A stretch of DNA of 64,000 nucleotides from Rhodoplanes azumiensis (GCF_042682915.1 NZ_JBHUIW010000020.1:56894-120893), one strand, 5' to 3'. Counted from the stretch's first letter, positions 1 to 9,375 are shown. Notes: a model not told the origin generated them from the letters alone. Numbers and translations are program-made.

Positions 1-356
1 ACCCAGATGATGATCAGCGGGGCGATGGCGACCACGGGCGTCACCTGCAGCAGCACCGCATAGGGGAAGAACGACATCTCGATCAGCTTGCTCTGCGCGA
101 ACGCGAAGGCGATCAGCGTGCCGATCAGGACGGCGAAGAAGAACGCCATGAACGTCACCTTCAAGGTGACGAGCAGCGAGGCGAGCAGCATCGGCCCCTG
201 CTCCCACAACGTCTGGGCGACCAGGATCGGCGAGGGCACCAGATATTTGGGCACCTGGAACCACCAGACGGCGCCCTGCCAGACGACCAGCATGACGACG
301 CCGACCAGGACGGGGAGGACGACGCCCAGGGTTCTGTTGTTGGAATCGAGTGCCAT
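1..356 (-). CDS. ABC transporter permease, NMT1/SsuC-type importer (partial, C-terminus outside window)
   Basis: This is the inner-membrane permease of an ABC importer. The visible 118 residues begin MALDSNNRTLGVV at the ATG complement of 354-356. A hydrophobic segment (about residues 9-30) follows, then VPSPILVAQTLWEQ, which is typical of SsuC/NrtB/TauC-type permeases just before the conserved membrane domain, then two more membrane segments. The coding part leaves the window before the EAA loop, so that motif cannot be checked. It is the third gene of a leftward set (binding protein, ATPase, permease) and is separated from the ATPase gene by a palindromic repeat. The substrate cannot be read from the sequence. 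Confidence 0.85.
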   Translation of the reverse strand, partial: MALDSNNRTLGVVLPVLVGVVMLVVWQGAVWWFQVPKYLVPSPILVAQTLWEQGPMLLASLLVTLKVTFMAFFFAVLIGTLIAFAFAQSKLIEMSFFPYAVLLQVTPVVAIAPLIIIW

Positions 357-411
357 GGTGGGTCTCGGTCGAGATGAAAACACGTCGTAAGCGGGGCGCG
401 AAGGTTCAGGC

Positions 412-501
412 TCGTCCTGGCCGGGCTCGTCCCGGCCATCCACGCCCTTCGTCTCGGGTCGGGTGAAAGACGTGGATGCCCGCGACGAGCGCGGGCATGA
501 C
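412..501. repeat. Palindromic intergenic repeat, family A copy 1
   Basis: Two self-complementary half-units face each other: one around CCGGGCTCGTCCCGG ending CATCCACG, the other CGTGGATGCCCGCGACGAG continuing to GGGCATGACG. Near-copies lie at 9451, 18591 and 57638. This copy lies between the ATPase and permease genes of one ABC importer. Such an element can fold in mRNA and may tune expression of the downstream gene; that is inference. Confidence 0.85.
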
Positions 502-521
502 GGAGCTGGGTGTCACGCGTC

Positions 522-1361
522 TCACGGATGCGCCGCGCCGGCGCGGCTCGCCTCGGCGAGCAGGAGCTGAAGGTCGCGCGCATAGGCGGCGAATTTCTGC
601 GACACCCGCCAGGCGTCGTCGCGCGGATAGGGCTCGTCGATGACGACCTCGCGCAGCACGCGGCCCGGCCGCGCCGCCATCACGACGACGCGGGTGGAGA
701 GAAACACCGACTCGTAGATCGAGTGGGTGACGAACACCACGGTGAGCTTCTTCTCGAACCACAGATCCAGCAGATCCTGGTCGAGCTTGTTGCGGGTGAT
801 CTCGTCGAGCGCGCCGAACGGCTCGTCCATCAGGAGGAGGTTCGGCTCGGTGACCAGCGCGCGAGCGATCGAGACGCGCATCTGCATGCCGCCGGAGAGC
901 TGGCGCGGATAGCTCGCGTCGAACCTCTCGAGCCCCACCATGGCCAGCGCCCGATCGACGCGGCTGTTTCCTTCGGACTTCGGCACGCCGGCGAGGTCGA
1001 GCGGCAGCCGCACATTGGCGCGCACCCGCGCCCACGGCATCAGGGTCGGATCCTGGAAGACGAACACGAGCTTCTTGCCGGGCTCGCCGACGTGATCGTA
1101 GTCGCGGCCCCACCACATCAGGCCGCCCGAGGTCGGCTCGATCAGGTTGGCGACCATCTTCAGGAGCGTCGACTTTCCGCAACCGGACGGGCCGAGCAGG
1201 GTGACGAACTCGCCCTGGTTCACGGTGAGCTCGATCGGCGTCAGCGCGCGCACGCCGTTGCTGAACACCTTCTCGGCGCCCAGCACCTCGATGGCGGGCG
1301 GGCCGGCGGGGGCGGGCGGTGCGTCGGTCACGTCGGCTCGCAGGGCCTGAACGGTGGTCAT
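522..1361 (-). CDS. ABC transporter ATP-binding protein (nitrate/sulfonate/taurine-type family)
   Basis: This cytoplasmic ATPase of 279 residues powers the leftward ABC importer. Walker A is GPSGCGKSTLL (about residue 60), the Q-loop FVFQDPTLMPW, the signature LSGGMQMRV, Walker B LLLMDEPFGALD and the H-loop VTHS. PTLMPW and the D-loop context are typical of the SsuB/TauB/NrtD group. The start is set at MTTVQALRADV (complement of 1359-1361); the open frame runs further upstream, but that part overlaps the binding-protein gene in another frame. It is flanked by the binding-protein gene (upstream) and the permease gene, so the three form one operon. Confidence 0.93.
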   Translation of the reverse strand: MTTVQALRADVTDAPPAPAGPPAIEVLGAEKVFSNGVRALTPIELTVNQGEFVTLLGPSGCGKSTLLKMVANLIEPTSGGLMWWGRDYDHVGEPGKKLVFVFQDPTLMPWARVRANVRLPLDLAGVPKSEGNSRVDRALAMVGLERFDASYPRQLSGGMQMRVSIARALVTEPNLLLMDEPFGALDEITRNKLDQDLLDLWFEKKLTVVFVTHSIYESVFLSTRVVVMAARPGRVLREVVIDEPYPRDDAWRVSQKFAAYARDLQLLLAEASRAGAAHP

Positions 1362-1465
1362 GAAGCGGTTTCCGGTTGCGACGGGCCCGCCGGAGCCGCG
1401 GACCCGCCCTCGCGAGGTGCCCTCGCAGGTCGGCCGGGCGGACGGCGTCGCCGCCCGCCGCCGGC

Positions 1466-2461
1466 TCACGGCATGATCTTGAGGTCTTTCACGAACTGCA
1501 GCGTGTAGGCGGCCTTCATGTCGACCTCGGGCTTCAGCAGCTTTTCCTTCACCATGAAGTCGTAGGTCGCCTTCCAGCGCGCGTCGGTCATGATGCCGAT
1601 GCCCTGCGTCGCCGCGTCGCCGCCGACCAGCACCTTGCTCTCGCGCAGCTTGCCGATCGCGTAGGCGATCTGCTCGTCGCTCATCTTCGGGTTGTCCTTC
1701 TTGATGAGCGCGTTCGCCGGCGACGGATCGCCGTAGAGATAGCTCTTCCAGCCCTCCATCGACGCCTTGACGAAACGCTGCACCATGTCGGGCTTCTCGT
1801 CGACGATCTTCTTCAGCGTCACGATCGTGGTGCCGTAGGGTGGGTAGCCGTCGTTGGCGAAGAGGAAGAAGTTGACCTTGGCGCCGCTCTGCTGCGCGGC
1901 GAACGGCTCCGACGACATGTAGGCCTGCATGGCGGCGTTCGGGTCCGCCAGGAACGGCTGCAGGTTGAACGTGTAGGTGCGGGTCTGGTCGTCCGTGTAG
2001 CCGAACTTGGTCTTCATCCACGGCCACCAGTTGGAGCGGCCGGCGGTGGCGACGTAGATGGTCTTGCCCTTCAGATCGGCGAGGCTCTTCACGTCCGGAT
2101 GGGTCATCAGGCCCTGCAGGTCGGACTGGAACGAGGTCGCGACCGTGACGGCCGGGACGCCCTGCTCCAACGCCTTGTAGACCGAGAAGTCGTAGCTCAT
2201 CAGGAACTCGGTCTGGCCGGCGCCGAGGATCTGCATGCCGTTGACCTGCGGCCCGCCCATCCGGATCGTCACGTCGAGGCCGTACTTCTTGTAGATGCCG
2301 GTGGCGACCGCCTGATAGAAGCCGCCGTGCTCGGCCTGAGCGTACCAGCTCGTGAGCATCGAGACCTTGTCCTCGGCCCGCGCCGGGGCGGCGCCGAGCG
2401 CGACGGCGGCCGTGCCGGCGAGGCAGGCGAGAACGGCATACGGACGCGCGAAAGCAAGCAT
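1466..2461 (-). CDS. ABC transporter substrate-binding protein, NMT1/THI5-like
   Basis: This is a periplasmic binding protein of 331 residues. An N-terminal Sec signal peptide MLAFARPYAVLACLAG ends at the APARA-E site, so the mature protein starts near EDKVSMLTSWYAQAEHGGF. The N-terminal pattern (W.aq.e.gGfY.A...G.Y.kyGLDVTI) is that of the NMT1/THI5 family, which captures thiamine precursors, riboflavin, pyrimidines or sulfonates. It is the first gene of the leftward ABC operon with the ATPase (522-1361) and permease (1-356). The ligand is unknown. Longer upstream reading (to 2884) is rejected because it precedes the signal peptide. Confidence 0.92.
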   Translation of the reverse strand: MLAFARPYAVLACLAGTAAVALGAAPARAEDKVSMLTSWYAQAEHGGFYQAVATGIYKKYGLDVTIRMGGPQVNGMQILGAGQTEFLMSYDFSVYKALEQGVPAVTVATSFQSDLQGLMTHPDVKSLADLKGKTIYVATAGRSNWWPWMKTKFGYTDDQTRTYTFNLQPFLADPNAAMQAYMSSEPFAAQQSGAKVNFFLFANDGYPPYGTTIVTLKKIVDEKPDMVQRFVKASMEGWKSYLYGDPSPANALIKKDNPKMSDEQIAYAIGKLRESKVLVGGDAATQGIGIMTDARWKATYDFMVKEKLLKPEVDMKAAYTLQFVKDLKIMP

Positions 2462-3240
2462 GGAGACCTCATCCTCTGGCGGATGTCGGGGGGCGACATC
2501 GGGTGGCGATCGGGACGGACGATGACGGGCGATGCGGACGTTACGGCGACGGGGGGTTCCGACGTGACGGCGTGACTGGGTCTGGCGGCGTGTATGGACG
2601 TGCGTTGCACCCGGCTCGACGATCCGCGCATCCTTGCCATCCCGCCAGCGCCGCTCGCCGTGAAAGGCCGGGCGCGACCGACATGCGGTGTGCCGCATGC
2701 CCCGGATGACGCGGCTTGCGAGGCTCGCAAGCTGTCGAGTGCACACGATTAGGGACACTGCCCGAAGCATTGTCAATCGAGAGGCTCGTCCAGAATCTAA
2801 GCAGCTGCCTGATTTTGCGGCGCAAATGGTCGGCCCGGACCGGCCGGAGCCGTTGCGGTCGTCGCCGTGCCCTTCCCGTATCATGTTGCCTTTTCAGGCG
2901 GTCCACCGTTCGGCGGCGGAGCCGGGCTGCTCGGCCGACGGCCTCGATCTGCAGCGGCATGTCGCACACGCCGGCCCTGCATGGCTCGCGGCGGCGAGCC
3001 CACGAGCCGGCCGGCAGTTGGGTTGCCGCGGACGGCGCGCGCGGATCCTCCCGGCCGATCCGGTGACGTCACCGGGGATCCGGCAAGTCGACCGGTCCCG
3101 TGTAGATTCCATTTACCAAGCAAGGCTTTATCCGATCGATCGGGGCGCTGCCGCGGCGTGATCCGGGCGCGGCGCTTGACATTTGCGAAGAACTGACGAT
3201 TTTTGATATTCGTCAATTGTCATTCATCAGTGGTCCTCGC
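2462..3240. other. Divergent intergenic region between ABC operon and RND efflux operon
   Basis: No convincing gene is seen in these 780 bases; the open frames here are short, Arg/Pro-rich and unlike proteins. The right end holds a -35-like TTGACA (3176-3181) and an inverted repeat (3194-3215). The left part must carry the promoter of the leftward ABC operon, but I could not single it out. Confidence 0.6.
3176..3215 (+). promoter_or_regulatory. Candidate promoter and TetR operator for the RND efflux operon
   Basis: TTGACA at 3176-3181 is a perfect -35 hexamer, though no good -10 is visible at 16-18 bases. A perfect inverted repeat TGACGA (3194-3199) / TCGTCA (3210-3215) with a 10-base AT-rich centre sits just downstream, over the expected core promoter. 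Centre-to-centre size suits a TetR dimer, and a TetR gene closes this operon. The assignment is inference. Confidence 0.45.
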
Positions 3241-4464
3241 ATGCGCCGGTTCGCAACCCCCGCCCCCCTGCTGTCCGGACGTGTCGGATCCCTGCTCGGC
3301 GCCCGAAAGGGTGCCGTCGAGACCGCCGCCGTCGCTCCCGCCGTCCAACCGTCCCCAACGGGCGGCGTGCGGGCGGCGGCGGTGGTGCCTCTTCTGCTGG
3401 TGTTGGGTGGCGCTTTCGGGCTCGCCGGCTGCGACGCGAGCAATGGCGGCACCGGCAAGGACGCGCGGGTGCTCGACCGCCCGGTGCTCAGCGAGACGGT
3501 CCGGTTCGAGGATCTCACCGAGACCCGCACCTTCGCGGCGACCATCAAGCCCCGCATCGAGAGCGATCTCGGGTTTCGGGTGAACGGCAAGGTGGCGAAG
3601 CGCCTCGTGCAGAACGGCGACCGTGTCGCGAAGGGCCAGCCGCTCCTGGTGCTCGACACCAACGATCTCGAGTTGCAGCTCCAGCAGGCCGAGGCCGAGG
3701 TGCGGGCCGCGCGCACCAACCTGGTGCAGGCCGAGGCCGACGAGGCGCGCGCGACCGAATTGCAGAAGAAGGGCTGGACGGCCGCGGCGACGCTCGAAAA
3801 GTCGCGCGCCACCGCCGAGGAGGCGCGCGGCCGCCTGACCCGGGCCCAGCGCTCGCTCGACCTCGCCAAGAACTCGCTCGACTACGCGACCCTGGAGGCC
3901 GACGCCGACGGCGTCATCACGGCGACTCCGGTCGAGCCCGGCCAGGTCGTCGCCTCCGGCCAGGCGGCGGTGCGGCTCGCGCGGCTCGCCGAGGTGGAGG
4001 CGCTGGTCGCCCTGCCCGAGACCTTCGTGGAGCGCGCCCGCCGGGCGACCGGAACCTTGTCGCTGTGGTCGCTGCCCGACCGCACCTACGAGGTGCGGCT
4101 GCGCGAATTGTCGCCGGCCGCCGACGCGGCGACCCGCACCTATGCGGCCCGCTACAGCATCCCGAAGGCCGACGAGGCGGTGCGGCTCGGCATGAGCGCG
4201 ACGCTGACGCTGCGCGAAGGCACCGGCACGCAGGCGGCCCGCCTGCCGCTCACCGCACTGCTCAATCAGGGCCACGGCCCGATCGTCTGGGTGGTCGACC
4301 GCGACGGCAAGCTCGAGCCGCGTCCGGTCGAGATCGCCCGCTACGAGGGCAAGAGCGTGCTGATCGCCGCCGGCGTGAAGGAGGGCGAGACCGTCGTCAC
4401 GCTCGGCGCCCAGAAGCTCGATCCCGGCCTGATCGTCCGCCCGGTCGCGTCGCTGGCGTTCTGA
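3241..4464 (+). CDS. RND efflux periplasmic adaptor subunit (membrane fusion lipoprotein)
   Basis: This periplasmic adaptor links the RND pump to an outer-membrane channel. With the ATG at 3241 it has 407 residues. A lipoprotein signal VVPLLLVLGGAFGLAGC puts the lipidated Cys at residue 64, unusually deep. A GTG at 3367 would put it at residue 22 and may be the true start; a TTG at 3217 is also in frame. The biotinyl-lipoyl-like part (VNGKVAKRLVQNGDRVAKGQ), a coiled-coil hairpin (about 150-230) and a beta-barrel domain follow in the usual order. The RND permease gene begins 12 bases downstream, so the two are co-transcribed. Confidence 0.9.
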   Translation: MRRFATPAPLLSGRVGSLLGARKGAVETAAVAPAVQPSPTGGVRAAAVVPLLLVLGGAFGLAGCDASNGGTGKDARVLDRPVLSETVRFEDLTETRTFAATIKPRIESDLGFRVNGKVAKRLVQNGDRVAKGQPLLVLDTNDLELQLQQAEAEVRAARTNLVQAEADEARATELQKKGWTAAATLEKSRATAEEARGRLTRAQRSLDLAKNSLDYATLEADADGVITATPVEPGQVVASGQAAVRLARLAEVEALVALPETFVERARRATGTLSLWSLPDRTYEVRLRELSPAADAATRTYAARYSIPKADEAVRLGMSATLTLREGTGTQAARLPLTALLNQGHGPIVWVVDRDGKLEPRPVEIARYEGKSVLIAAGVKEGETVVTLGAQKLDPGLIVRPVASLAF

Positions 4465-4476
4465 CCGGAGCCTCCG

Positions 4477-7400
4477 ATGCGCCGCTTCAACGTCTCGGCC
4501 TGGGCGGTCGCCCATCCGACTCTCGTGCTGTTCCTGATCGTCATGCTCGGGGCGATCGGGGCGATGTCGTACCTGAAGCTCGGGCGCGACGAGGATCCCT
4601 CCTTCACGATCAAGATCGCCGTGGTGACGGCGGCCTGGCCGGGCGCGACCACCGAGGAGATGCAGTATCAGGTCGCCGACCGCATCGAGAAGAAGCTGCA
4701 GGAGCTGCCCTGGTTCGAGAAGGTGACGACCTACTCGAAGCCGGGCTTTTCGGCCGCCCTGATGGAGTTCCGCGACACCACGCCGCCCGGGCAGGTGCCG
4801 TATCTGTTCTACCTGGTCCGTCGCAAGATGGCGGATCTGAAGTCGGACCTGCCGACCGGCGTGATCGGCCCGAACATCAACGACGAGTACGGCGACGTCG
4901 ACTCGATCCTCTACACCTTGCGCTCCGACGGCGCCGACTACGCCCAGATGAAGCGCATCGCCGAATCGATGCGCCAGCGCCTCCTCAAGGTGAAGGACGT
5001 CACCAAGGTGACGATCTACGGCACCCAGGAGGAGCGCATCTTCGTCGACTTCGACCACGTCAAGCTCGCCAATCTCGGCATCTCGACCCAGTCGATCTTC
5101 GACAGCCTGGCGAAGCAGAACGACCTGACGCCGGCCGGCACCGTGCAGTCGACGGCGCGCATTCCGCTGCGCGTCACCGGCGCCTTCGACGGCGTCGAGA
5201 CCGTCAAGGAGACGCCGGTCGCGGCGTCGAACGGCACCGTGGTCCGGCTCGGTGACATCGCCACGGTGACGCGCGGCTACGTCGATCCGCCCGACTACCT
5301 GGTCCGCCAGCGCGGCGCGCCGGCGCTCGCCATCGGCGTCGTCATGCAGAAAGGCGCCAACATCCTGCATCTCGGCGAGGCGGTCGACGCCGCGATGGCC
5401 GAGATCGAGCGCGCGACGCCGGTCGGCTTCGTCTACGAGCGCATCGCCAATCAGCCGAAGATCGTCGAGGAGGCGGTCGGCGACTTCATGCGGTCGTTCG
5501 TCGAGGCGCTCGCCATCGTGCTCGGCGTCTCGTTCCTGTCGCTCGGCTGGCGCACCGGCATCGTCGTCGCGCTCTCGGTGCCGTTGGTGCTCGCCATCGT
5601 GTTCGGCGTCATGCTGACGATGGGGCTCGATCTGCACCGCGTCACGCTCGGCGCCCTGATCATCGCGCTCGGCCTGCTGGTCGACGACGCCATCATCGCG
5701 GTCGAGATGATGGTGGTGAAGATGGAGCAGGGCTGGGACCGCGCCCGCGCCGCCTCCTTCGCCTGGACCTCGACCGCCTTCCCGATGCTCACGGGCACGC
5801 TGGTGACGGCGGCGGGCTTCCTGCCGGTCGGCTTCGCCGCGTCGTCGACGGGCGAATATGCGGGCGGCATCTTCTGGGTGGTGTCGATCGCGCTCATCGC
5901 CTCGTGGGTCGTCGCGGTGCTGTTCACGCCCTATCTGGGCGTCAAGCTGCTGCCGACCATCGCGGTGCATCACGACGGCGACCTGAACGCCGTCTATCAA
6001 GGGCCGATCTATCGATGGCTGCGCGCCGTGGTCGGCTGGTGCGTGCGCCGGCGCGGGCTCGTCGTCGCCGTGACGGCCGTGCTGTTCGTCGCCGCCGTGC
6101 TCGGCTTCGGCAAGGTGTCGCAGCAGTTCTTCCCGCTGTCCGACCGCACCGAGCTGTTCGTCGCGATCAGGATGCCGGAGGGCACCGCGATCGCGACGAC
6201 GCTCGACGCCGCCCGCGAGGCGGAGCGCCTGATCGACGGCGATCCGGACGTCGCCACCGCCACCACCTATGTGGGCCAGGGGCCGCCCCGCTTCTGGCTC
6301 GGCATCAGCCCGGCGCTGCCCAACGAGGCCTATGCCGAGCTCGTCGTCATCGCCAAGGACGTGCCGGCGCGCGAACGCCTGAAGGCGAAGTTCGAGGGCG
6401 CCCTCGCCAAAGGCGCGCTCGCCGCGGCCCGCGTGCGGGTGAGCCGGCTCGACTTCGGCCCGCCGGTCGGCTTCCCGGTCCAGTTCCGGGTGATCGGCAC
6501 GGATCCGAACACCGTGCGGGAGATCGCCTATCAGGTCCGCGACATCATGCGGACCAGCCCCGACGCCGTCGATCCCCAGCTCGACTGGAACGAGCAGATG
6601 CCGTCGGTGCGTCTGGTGCTCGACCAGGACCGCGCCCGCGCGCTCGGCCTCGACCCGCAGACCGTCGCCCAGACGCTGCAGACGTTGGTCACCGGCCTCA
6701 CCGTGACGACGGTGCGGGATCGCACCGAGAAGGTCGCCGTGGTGGCGCGTGCCATCGCGCCCCAGCGCGGTGACCTCGGCGCCATCGGGGATCTGACCGT
6801 GATGTCGCGAAACGGCGTGCCGGTGCCGCTCTCCCAGGTCGCCCGCATCGAGCAGGGTCACGAGGAGGCGATCCTGTGGCGGCGCAGCCGCGACATGGCG
6901 ATCACGGTGCGCACCGACATCCGCGACGGCGTTCAGGCGCCGGACGTGTCGACCGCGATCTGGGGCAAGCTCGCGGAGCTGCGCGGCGGCCTGCCCGCCG
7001 GCTATCGCATCGAGATGGGCGGCGCCATCGAGGAGTCGTCCAAGGCCAACGCCTCGCTGTTCGCCGTCTTCCCGTTCATGCTGGCCGCCATGCTGACCAT
7101 CCTGATGGTGCAGCTCCAGAGTTTCTCGCGGTTGTGGCTGGTGCTCCTCACCGCGCCGCTCGGGCTGATCGGGGCGACGCTGGGACTTCTCGTGTCCGGC
7201 ATGCCGTTCGGCTTCGTGGCGTTGCTCGGGCTGATCGCGCTCGCCGGGATGATCATCCGCAACACCGTCATCCTGGTCGACCAGATCGAGCAGGACGTGG
7301 CGGCCGGCTCGACCCGGGCGACCGCCATCGTCGACGCCACGGTGCGGCGTGCCCGGCCCGTGGTGCTCACGGCGCTCGCCGCCGTGCTGGCCATGATCCC

Positions 7401-7647
7401 GCTGTCGCGCTCCGGCTTCTGGGGCCCGATGGCCGTCACCATCATGGGCGGCCTCCTGGTCGCCACGGCGCTGACGCTGCTGTTCCTGCCCGCCCTCTAC
7501 GCCTTGTGGTTCCGCCGCTCGCTCGACGCGTGCGGCCCGGGCCTGCCGGACGAGGCCGAGACGGAGACCGGGGCCGAGGCGCCCGTGACGCCCGATGCGC
7601 CGCGCCTCGCTCCGGCCGTGCCGGGCGGGCATCCGCAAGAACCATGA
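4477..7647 (+). CDS. RND efflux permease (AcrB/MexB superfamily)
   Basis: This proton-driven inner-membrane exporter has 1056 residues, the normal RND length. The first membrane helix (WAVAHPTLVLFLIVMLGAI) is followed by a large periplasmic loop with the GRDEDPSF pattern. The TM4 proton-relay motif GLLVDDAIIAVE carries the paired Asp residues. A second half repeats the fold, with the second periplasmic loop and the closing helices near LLFLPALYALWF. The periplasmic loops resemble the shorter-loop pumps with ATTEEMQYQVAD, as in many alphaproteobacterial drug or solvent pumps. Its stop overlaps an ATG of the TetR reading frame (ATGA at 7644). Confidence 0.96.
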   Translation: MRRFNVSAWAVAHPTLVLFLIVMLGAIGAMSYLKLGRDEDPSFTIKIAVVTAAWPGATTEEMQYQVADRIEKKLQELPWFEKVTTYSKPGFSAALMEFRDTTPPGQVPYLFYLVRRKMADLKSDLPTGVIGPNINDEYGDVDSILYTLRSDGADYAQMKRIAESMRQRLLKVKDVTKVTIYGTQEERIFVDFDHVKLANLGISTQSIFDSLAKQNDLTPAGTVQSTARIPLRVTGAFDGVETVKETPVAASNGTVVRLGDIATVTRGYVDPPDYLVRQRGAPALAIGVVMQKGANILHLGEAVDAAMAEIERATPVGFVYERIANQPKIVEEAVGDFMRSFVEALAIVLGVSFLSLGWRTGIVVALSVPLVLAIVFGVMLTMGLDLHRVTLGALIIALGLLVDDAIIAVEMMVVKMEQGWDRARAASFAWTSTAFPMLTGTLVTAAGFLPVGFAASSTGEYAGGIFWVVSIALIASWVVAVLFTPYLGVKLLPTIAVHHDGDLNAVYQGPIYRWLRAVVGWCVRRRGLVVAVTAVLFVAAVLGFGKVSQQFFPLSDRTELFVAIRMPEGTAIATTLDAAREAERLIDGDPDVATATTYVGQGPPRFWLGISPALPNEAYAELVVIAKDVPARERLKAKFEGALAKGALAAARVRVSRLDFGPPVGFPVQFRVIGTDPNTVREIAYQVRDIMRTSPDAVDPQLDWNEQMPSVRLVLDQDRARALGLDPQTVAQTLQTLVTGLTVTTVRDRTEKVAVVARAIAPQRGDLGAIGDLTVMSRNGVPVPLSQVARIEQGHEEAILWRRSRDMAITVRTDIRDGVQAPDVSTAIWGKLAELRGGLPAGYRIEMGGAIEESSKANASLFAVFPFMLAAMLTILMVQLQSFSRLWLVLLTAPLGLIGATLGLLVSGMPFGFVALLGLIALAGMIIRNTVILVDQIEQDVAAGSTRATAIVDATVRRARPVVLTALAAVLAMIPLSRSGFWGPMAVTIMGGLLVATALTLLFLPALYALWFRRSLDACGPGLPDEAETETGAEAPVTPDAPRLAPAVPGGHPQEP

Positions 7648-7721
7648 GACATCTGCGCAAGGTTTTCGATAAGCTGTGTCCCGAGGCAGGCGGACAACCG
7701 CCGCGCGAGGGAGGCGTGAAG

Positions 7722-8318
7722 GTGAGCGACGCGACGCGGGCCGAGGCGCGGGAGGCCGACACCCGCACCCGCATCATCACCACGGCGGACCGGCTGTACC
7801 GGCAGATGGGGTTCCAGAAGACCACGGTCGCCGACATCGCCCGCGAGCTCGGCATGTCGCCGGCCAACGTCTATCGGTTCTTCCGCTCCAAGGACGAGAT
7901 CAACGAGGCGGTCGGCCGGCAGCTTCTCGGCGAGGTGCTGGCGGCCGGACTGGAGATCGCCGGCCGCGACGGCCCGGCGGCGGAGCGTCTGCACGCGCTG
8001 TTCACGACGGTCGAGCGGATGAACACCGAGCGCTTCACGGTCGAGAAGAAGCTGCACGACCTCGTCGCGCTCGCCCTAACCGAGAACTGGCAGATCGTGT
8101 TCGACTATGTCGAGCGGATGGACGCGGTGATCGCCCGGATCATCGCCGACGGCATGAACCGCGGCGAGTTCCGTGCCGGCGATCCGCAGCAGGCGGCGCG
8201 CTGCCTGCACACGGCGCTGATCCGCTACTCGCATCCGCGCCTGATGGTGGAATGCGCCGAGTTCGAGGATCCGACCCTCGAGCAGATGATCAAGTTCGGG
8301 ATCGCAGCTCTGCGATGA
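7722..8318 (+). CDS. TetR/AcrR family transcriptional regulator
   Basis: This 198-residue regulator probably represses the adjacent RND pump. The N-terminal helix-turn-helix reads TVADIARELGMSPANVYRFF (about residues 33-52), followed by KDEINEAVGRQLL, the typical TetR linker. The C-terminal part is a helical ligand domain. A GTG start at 7722 is preferred because GAGGGAGG (7707-7714) lies 7 bases before it. An ATG at 7644, overlapping the pump stop codon, is in frame and would add 26 residues. The inverted repeat at 3194-3215 before the adaptor gene is the likeliest operator. Confidence 0.9.
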   Translation: MSDATRAEAREADTRTRIITTADRLYRQMGFQKTTVADIARELGMSPANVYRFFRSKDEINEAVGRQLLGEVLAAGLEIAGRDGPAAERLHALFTTVERMNTERFTVEKKLHDLVALALTENWQIVFDYVERMDAVIARIIADGMNRGEFRAGDPQQAARCLHTALIRYSHPRLMVECAEFEDPTLEQMIKFGIAALR

Positions 8319-8321
8319 CCA

Positions 8322-8341
8322 CGCGGGGTCGTCTCCCCGCG
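8322..8341. terminator. Hairpin between convergent tetR and lysR genes
   Basis: CGCGGGG (8322-8328) pairs with CCCCGCG (8335-8341) across a 6-base loop, 4 bases after the TetR stop codon. No T-run follows, so this is a possible terminator or RNA-stabilising hairpin only. Confidence 0.35.
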
Positions 8342-8454
8342 GGCGTCCGCGTCACCGGCGCGCAACTCGCGCGGCGCGACGGCCGTGCGGACGAGCAGGC
8401 GTTCGGACCGCCGGCACGCGGGCCTCTCACGTCGGCATTCTCGCATCCACGTGC

Positions 8455-9375
8455 TCACGTCCGCATGGCGTCGATGGCGCGGACGAGCTGCTCGACGAAC
8501 ACGGCGGCCGGGATCGGCAGGTTTCGGTTGCGGAGCTGGCCGACGACCAGGGCCGCGGTCGGCACGTCGCGTGGATCGAGCGGGCGGGCGACGACGCCGG
8601 GCGTCGCGCCGGGAACGGCGCCGTCGGTGTCGAGATCGGCACCGATCTCCACCTGGAACGAGAGGACGCCGTCGCGCCGCACCAGGCCGCGCAGCATCTC
8701 GAACGAGTTCGATTCGGCGACCACCCGCAGACCCACGCCGGTGCGGGCGCAGGCGGCGTCGAGGAGCTGACGGCCGCCGAGCGAACGGTCGGCGAGCGCA
8801 CACGGGTGGCCGGCGCAATCGCGCAGCCGCAGCGTCGCCTGCGCGGCGAGCGGATGAGCGGCCGGCATCAGCACGACCAGGCGCTGCTCCACCGTCATCA
8901 GCGGCCGGAAGCTCGCGTGGAAGGACGGCCGGTAGACGGCGACCAGATCAACCTCGTAGGCCTCCAGCAGCGCCATCGCCTGGTCGTGGTCGGCGACCCG
9001 CACGTCGAACGTCACATAGGGGTGGCGGGCCCGGTAGGTGGCGATCTCGCGTGGCAGGAAGTCGTAGGCGAGCGCCTGGCTGCAGGCGATGCTGACGACA
9101 CCGCGCTTGAGGCCGCGCAGATCCTCGATCTGCGACTTCATCCGCTCGACGTCGGCGGCCTGCTCGCGGACATAGCGCACGAACACCTCGCCGGCCGCGG
9201 TGAGGCGCACGCCGCGCGGCTTGCGCTCGAACAGTGTGGCGCCGAGCTCCTCCTCGAGATCCATGATCCGCCGGTTGACGGCCGAGGCCGTGACGGCGAG
9301 CCGCTCGGCCGCCTTGCGGATCGAGCCGGTGCGGGCGACCTCGTCGACGTAACGCAAAAGGCGGAGATGGCGCAT
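8455..9375 (-). CDS. LysR family transcriptional regulator
   Basis: This DNA-binding regulator has 306 residues. The winged helix-turn-helix is MRHLRLLRYVDEVARTGSI then RKAAERLAVTASAVNRRI, ending with LEEELGATLFERKPRGVRLT, the classic LysR signature. The remaining 230 residues form the co-inducer domain. The start is placed at MRHLRL (complement of 9373-9375), since the longer open frame upstream reads through a palindromic repeat. It is transcribed away from the isochorismatase-family gene at 9751, so it probably controls the ring-amide catabolic operon to its right. The inducer is unknown. Confidence 0.93.
   Translation of the reverse strand: MRHLRLLRYVDEVARTGSIRKAAERLAVTASAVNRRIMDLEEELGATLFERKPRGVRLTAAGEVFVRYVREQAADVERMKSQIEDLRGLKRGVVSIACSQALAYDFLPREIATYRARHPYVTFDVRVADHDQAMALLEAYEVDLVAVYRPSFHASFRPLMTVEQRLVVLMPAAHPLAAQATLRLRDCAGHPCALADRSLGGRQLLDAACARTGVGLRVVAESNSFEMLRGLVRRDGVLSFQVEIGADLDTDGAVPGATPGVVARPLDPRDVPTAALVVGQLRNRNLPIPAAVFVEQLVRAIDAMRT

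Noticed and set aside
3220..7638. Very long minus-strand open frame (1472 codons) over the RND genes
   Set aside because: His/Arg/Gly-rich shadow of the adaptor and RND permease genes; high GC suppresses stop codons on the opposite strand. No motifs.
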